Shown here: positions 61,583 to 64,000 of the stretch, in pieces | Numbering within the stretch: the first letter of the stretch is position 1 | How the letters are laid out: each line of letters starts with the position of its first letter | Origin: Gilvirhabdus luticola | GTDB taxonomy: Bacteria > Bacteroidota > Bacteroidia > Flavobacteriales > Flavobacteriaceae | Assembly (NCBI RefSeq): GCF_032583975.1 | Contig: NZ_JAWHTF010000001.1 | Strand: one strand, 5' to 3' | DNA: 64,000 nt | Program-made: the position numbers and the translations under genes | Notes under the pieces: model-generated | What the model was told of the DNA's origin: nothing | The model's input: the letters and a program-made list of their open reading frames with translations, nothing else | Database searches by the model: none

Positions 61583-63436
61583 ATGGGAGAATTAAAGGTT
61601 ATTAAGCTCAATAGCAAGAAAGACAAAGCAAAATATATACATCATTTATTAAGAGATATTGAGGCATTAGAAATAATGATTCAAGATAATCAAATAGAAA
61701 AAAATCCTATTAGAATTGGCGTAGAGCAGGAGTTTTGTTTGGTTAACAGCGAATATAATCCCAACAAAAATGCGCTAGATGTTCTGGAAGAAATTAGTGA
61801 TAATCACTTTACAACCGAAATAGGAAGTTATAATTTAGAATTGAATTTAGACCCAATTGAACTTAAGGGGAATTGCTTTTCAGATTTGCACAAAGAATTA
61901 AAATCCAAATTAGGTCTGGCAAAAAAAGCTGCAGAAAAACACAACACAAAAATTATTTTAACAGGCATTTTACCAACTCTTGCCCTAAAATATGTAAAGT
62001 TAAAATATATGACTCCAATACAAAGGTATAGTGTTATAAATGATGCCATTAAAGAATCCAGAAAACAAGATTTTGATATACATATAAAAGGAGTAGACGA
62101 GCTTAACCTAAAACACAGCTCTGTCATGTTAGAAGGCTGTAATACCAGCTTTCAAATGCACCTGCAGATTAATCCAGATAGTTTTGTAGATAGCTATAAT
62201 TGGGCTCAAGCTATTTCTGGACCCATTTTAAGTGCTTGTGCAAATTCTCCTTTGCTGTTTGGAAAAGAATTATGGAAAGAAACTAGAATTGCATTATTTA
62301 CCCAAAGCGTAGACACTAGGGCAAATTCGTTCATGCTTAATGAAAAGCAATCAAGAGTCAGCTTTGGAAATAACTGGGCAACAGGCTCTATAACAGATAT
62401 TTTTAAAGACAACATTTCAAGATTTAGAAGTTTAGTTTCTTCAGAGTACATATTAGACAGCGTGGAGATGCTGAATAGACGAGAAACGCCAAAACTAAAA
62501 GCCCTTAACCTTCATAACGGAACAGTTTATCCTTGGAACAGACCTTGTTATGGCGTTAGTGATGAAGGCAAGCCACATTTAAGAATTGAAAACAGGTATA
62601 TTCCTTCAGGACCAACCATTAAGGACGAAATAGCTAATTTAATGTTTTGGGTTGGTGTCATGCTTGGTAAGCCAAAGAAGTATGACAATATTCATGAGAA
62701 AATGAATTTTAAAGATGTGAAATCTAATTTCTTTAATGCTGCTCGATATGGTATGGCTGCTCAATTTTATTGGAACGGAAAGTATCAGCCAAGTAAAGAC
62801 CTAATTTTAGATGAGTTCTTACCGTTAGCTTATAGAGGTTTATACGATGCTGGTATTTCTCCTAATGATGTCGAATATTATCTCACTATTATTGAAAACA
62901 GAGTAAAAACAAGCAATGGTTCGCAATGGATTATTGATAGTTATAGAAATTTATTAAAAAGGAAAAAGCCATTTGAGGCAGCACAAACTCTTGTGTCTAA
63001 AATGTACTCAAAACAAGAATCAGATTTTCCTGTTTCTTCATGGCAAATTCTTGATAATAACCCCACTATTTCATTTGACGCCAACTTAAAAGTGAAACAC
63101 AAAATGACAACCAATATTTTTTCGGTTGATGAAAATGATAGTGTAGAATTGGTTATAAACATTATGAAATGGAAAAACATTCATCACATGCCAGTGATTA
63201 ATTCTAATAAGGATTTAATAGGTTTGATTTCATGGACAGATGTTGAGAAAATTCTTGATGATCCTAATCGGGTAAATTATTCTGTAGATGAGGTTATGAA
63301 AAAAGAATTACATACGATAACACAATATAAAAGCTTGGAGGAAGCAAAAAATAAAATGAAACAACACAACATTCATTGTTTACCTGTAGTTTATAAAAAA
63401 CAGTTGTTAGGTATAATTACTTCAAGAGACTTATAA
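61583..63436 (+). CDS. GCS2-like carboxylate-amine ligase fused to two CBS domains
   Basis: A 617-residue protein. The first about 480 residues belong to the glutamate-cysteine ligase 2 family (RIGVEQEFCLVN, EIGSYNLELNLDPIELKG, CNTSFQMHLQINPDSFVDSYN, PHLRIENRYIPSGPT), whose known members join a glutamate-like acid to an amine. The last 120 residues are a tandem CBS pair (MTTNIFSVDENDSVELVINIMKWKNIHHMPV and MKKELHTITQ... ) that usually senses adenine nucleotides. The start is ATG 61583 (MGELKVIK); an upstream TTG reading adds a non-conserved stretch. The next gene begins 5 bp later, so the pair is probably one operon. Confidence 0.85.
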   Translation: MGELKVIKLNSKKDKAKYIHHLLRDIEALEIMIQDNQIEKNPIRIGVEQEFCLVNSEYNPNKNALDVLEEISDNHFTTEIGSYNLELNLDPIELKGNCFSDLHKELKSKLGLAKKAAEKHNTKIILTGILPTLALKYVKLKYMTPIQRYSVINDAIKESRKQDFDIHIKGVDELNLKHSSVMLEGCNTSFQMHLQINPDSFVDSYNWAQAISGPILSACANSPLLFGKELWKETRIALFTQSVDTRANSFMLNEKQSRVSFGNNWATGSITDIFKDNISRFRSLVSSEYILDSVEMLNRRETPKLKALNLHNGTVYPWNRPCYGVSDEGKPHLRIENRYIPSGPTIKDEIANLMFWVGVMLGKPKKYDNIHEKMNFKDVKSNFFNAARYGMAAQFYWNGKYQPSKDLILDEFLPLAYRGLYDAGISPNDVEYYLTIIENRVKTSNGSQWIIDSYRNLLKRKKPFEAAQTLVSKMYSKQESDFPVSSWQILDNNPTISFDANLKVKHKMTTNIFSVDENDSVELVINIMKWKNIHHMPVINSNKDLIGLISWTDVEKILDDPNRVNYSVDEVMKKELHTITQYKSLEEAKNKMKQHNIHCLPVVYKKQLLGIITSRDL

Positions 63437-63441
63437 AACGC

Positions 63442-64000
63442 ATGGGACAAACAGCCAATACAGAATCAAAAGCGCAAACTTCGACATCAAGAATTATTGC
63501 AAAAATTAAAGGAAAAGAAAAAGGCCCAACCATTGTTTTTATTTCGGGAATTCACGGAAATGAGAAAGCAGGAGTTACAGCACTTCAGCAAACCTTAAAT
63601 GAAATAAACACAGAAAACGTAAAAGGAACAATTTATGGACTTGCAGGAAACATAAGCGCATTAAAGCAAAATAAAAGATATGTTGAAAAAGACCTAAACA
63701 GGCTTTGGACAAAAAGTTATTTATACTTTTTAAACAGAAGAGATACCTTAACCGTGGAACAAAAAGAATTAAAAGAACTCTTAAGCCTATTAAAGGAAAT
63801 TATAGCAACAGAAAATTCACCGTTTTATTTTATCGATTTACACACAACTTCCAGCAAAACACTTCCTTTTATTACAATAAACGACGCATTAATAAACCGA
63901 AAGTTCGCTAAACAATTTCCCGTTCCAATTGTTCTTGGAATTGAAGAGTTTTTGCAAGGCCCATTATTAAGTTACATAAATGAGTTGGGCTATGTGTCTT
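63442..64000 (+). CDS. Aspartoacylase/succinylglutamate desuccinylase-like zinc hydrolase (cut by window edge)
   Basis: The first 186 residues of an M14-type AstE/AspA protein. Zinc ligands H38 and E41 (GIHGNEK) and H134 (DLHTTS), plus the substrate-binding DLNRLW (84-89), are intact. Known members remove an acyl group from an amino acid. It begins 5 bp after the GCS2-CBS gene, which suggests related work, for example taking apart or recycling an N-acyl or gamma-glutamyl compound. The C-terminal part is missing. Confidence 0.88.
   Translation, partial: MGQTANTESKAQTSTSRIIAKIKGKEKGPTIVFISGIHGNEKAGVTALQQTLNEINTENVKGTIYGLAGNISALKQNKRYVEKDLNRLWTKSYLYFLNRRDTLTVEQKELKELLSLLKEIIATENSPFYFIDLHTTSSKTLPFITINDALINRKFAKQFPVPIVLGIEEFLQGPLLSYINELGYVS

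Overview
The window is a low-GC chromosomal segment of a member of the Bacteroidetes, most likely a marine Flavobacteriaceae; I cannot fix the genus from sequence alone. The evidence is four proteins with type IX secretion (T9SS) C-terminal sorting domains, a TonB receptor with a FecR/ECF-sigma pair, lineage-typical families (DUF4837, DUF4175, GH3-like protein, head-GIN protein), promoters of the TAnnTTTG type, and GlnRS and GluRS side by side. No rRNA, phage, insertion sequence or CRISPR array was seen.

Region 1 (1-20.0 kb) is a surface polysaccharide locus, almost entirely on the minus strand. Read in the direction of transcription it holds an M23 peptidase, a GH3-family protein, an uncharacterised conserved protein, a Wzz-like chain-length protein, rfbBACD (dTDP-L-rhamnose), gmd-fcl (GDP-L-fucose), then cysQ-DUF2061-cysC-cysD-cysN. 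After a methyltransferase on the opposite strand come a lipoprotein, a Wzx flippase, a sulfotransferase, a Wzy-like polymerase and a glycosyltransferase cut by the left edge. The sulfate genes make PAPS and recycle PAP, no sulfite-forming gene accompanies them, and a PAPS-dependent sulfotransferase sits in the same locus. The simplest reading is a sulfated, fucose- and rhamnose-containing polysaccharide.

Region 2 (20-51 kb) is mostly housekeeping: tatA, a MltD-type transglycosylase, pgk, holB, an ECF sigma/FecR/TonB-receptor operon, an OmpH-like lipoprotein, mnmG, ybeY, a large DUF4175 protein, an AlkB-type hydroxylase, gltX, an SPFH protein, glnS, folB, tRNA-Cys(GCA), LysE, rnr. Two parS-like sites flank mnmG, which suggests that the origin of replication is not far away. 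A 494-bp gap near 30.4-30.9 kb carries inverted repeats and a plus-strand terminator with no gene in front of it, so a small RNA is possible.

Region 3 (51-56.7 kb) is a tandem run of three T9SS-exported repeat proteins (leucine-rich, FG-GAP-like, calcium-type VCBS) and the decayed remnant of a fourth. The intergenic parts share imperfect repeats, and the remnant joins a conserved upstream region directly to a broken sorting domain, which records an internal deletion.

Region 4 (56.7-64 kb) has rpiB, a cation diffusion facilitator and an ElaA-like acetyltransferase as a plus-strand run, then on the minus strand rnpA, a DUF4349 lipoprotein and a C-terminal processing protease. On the right edge lie a GCS2-like ligase fused to two CBS domains and the start of an aspartoacylase/succinylglutamate desuccinylase-like gene.
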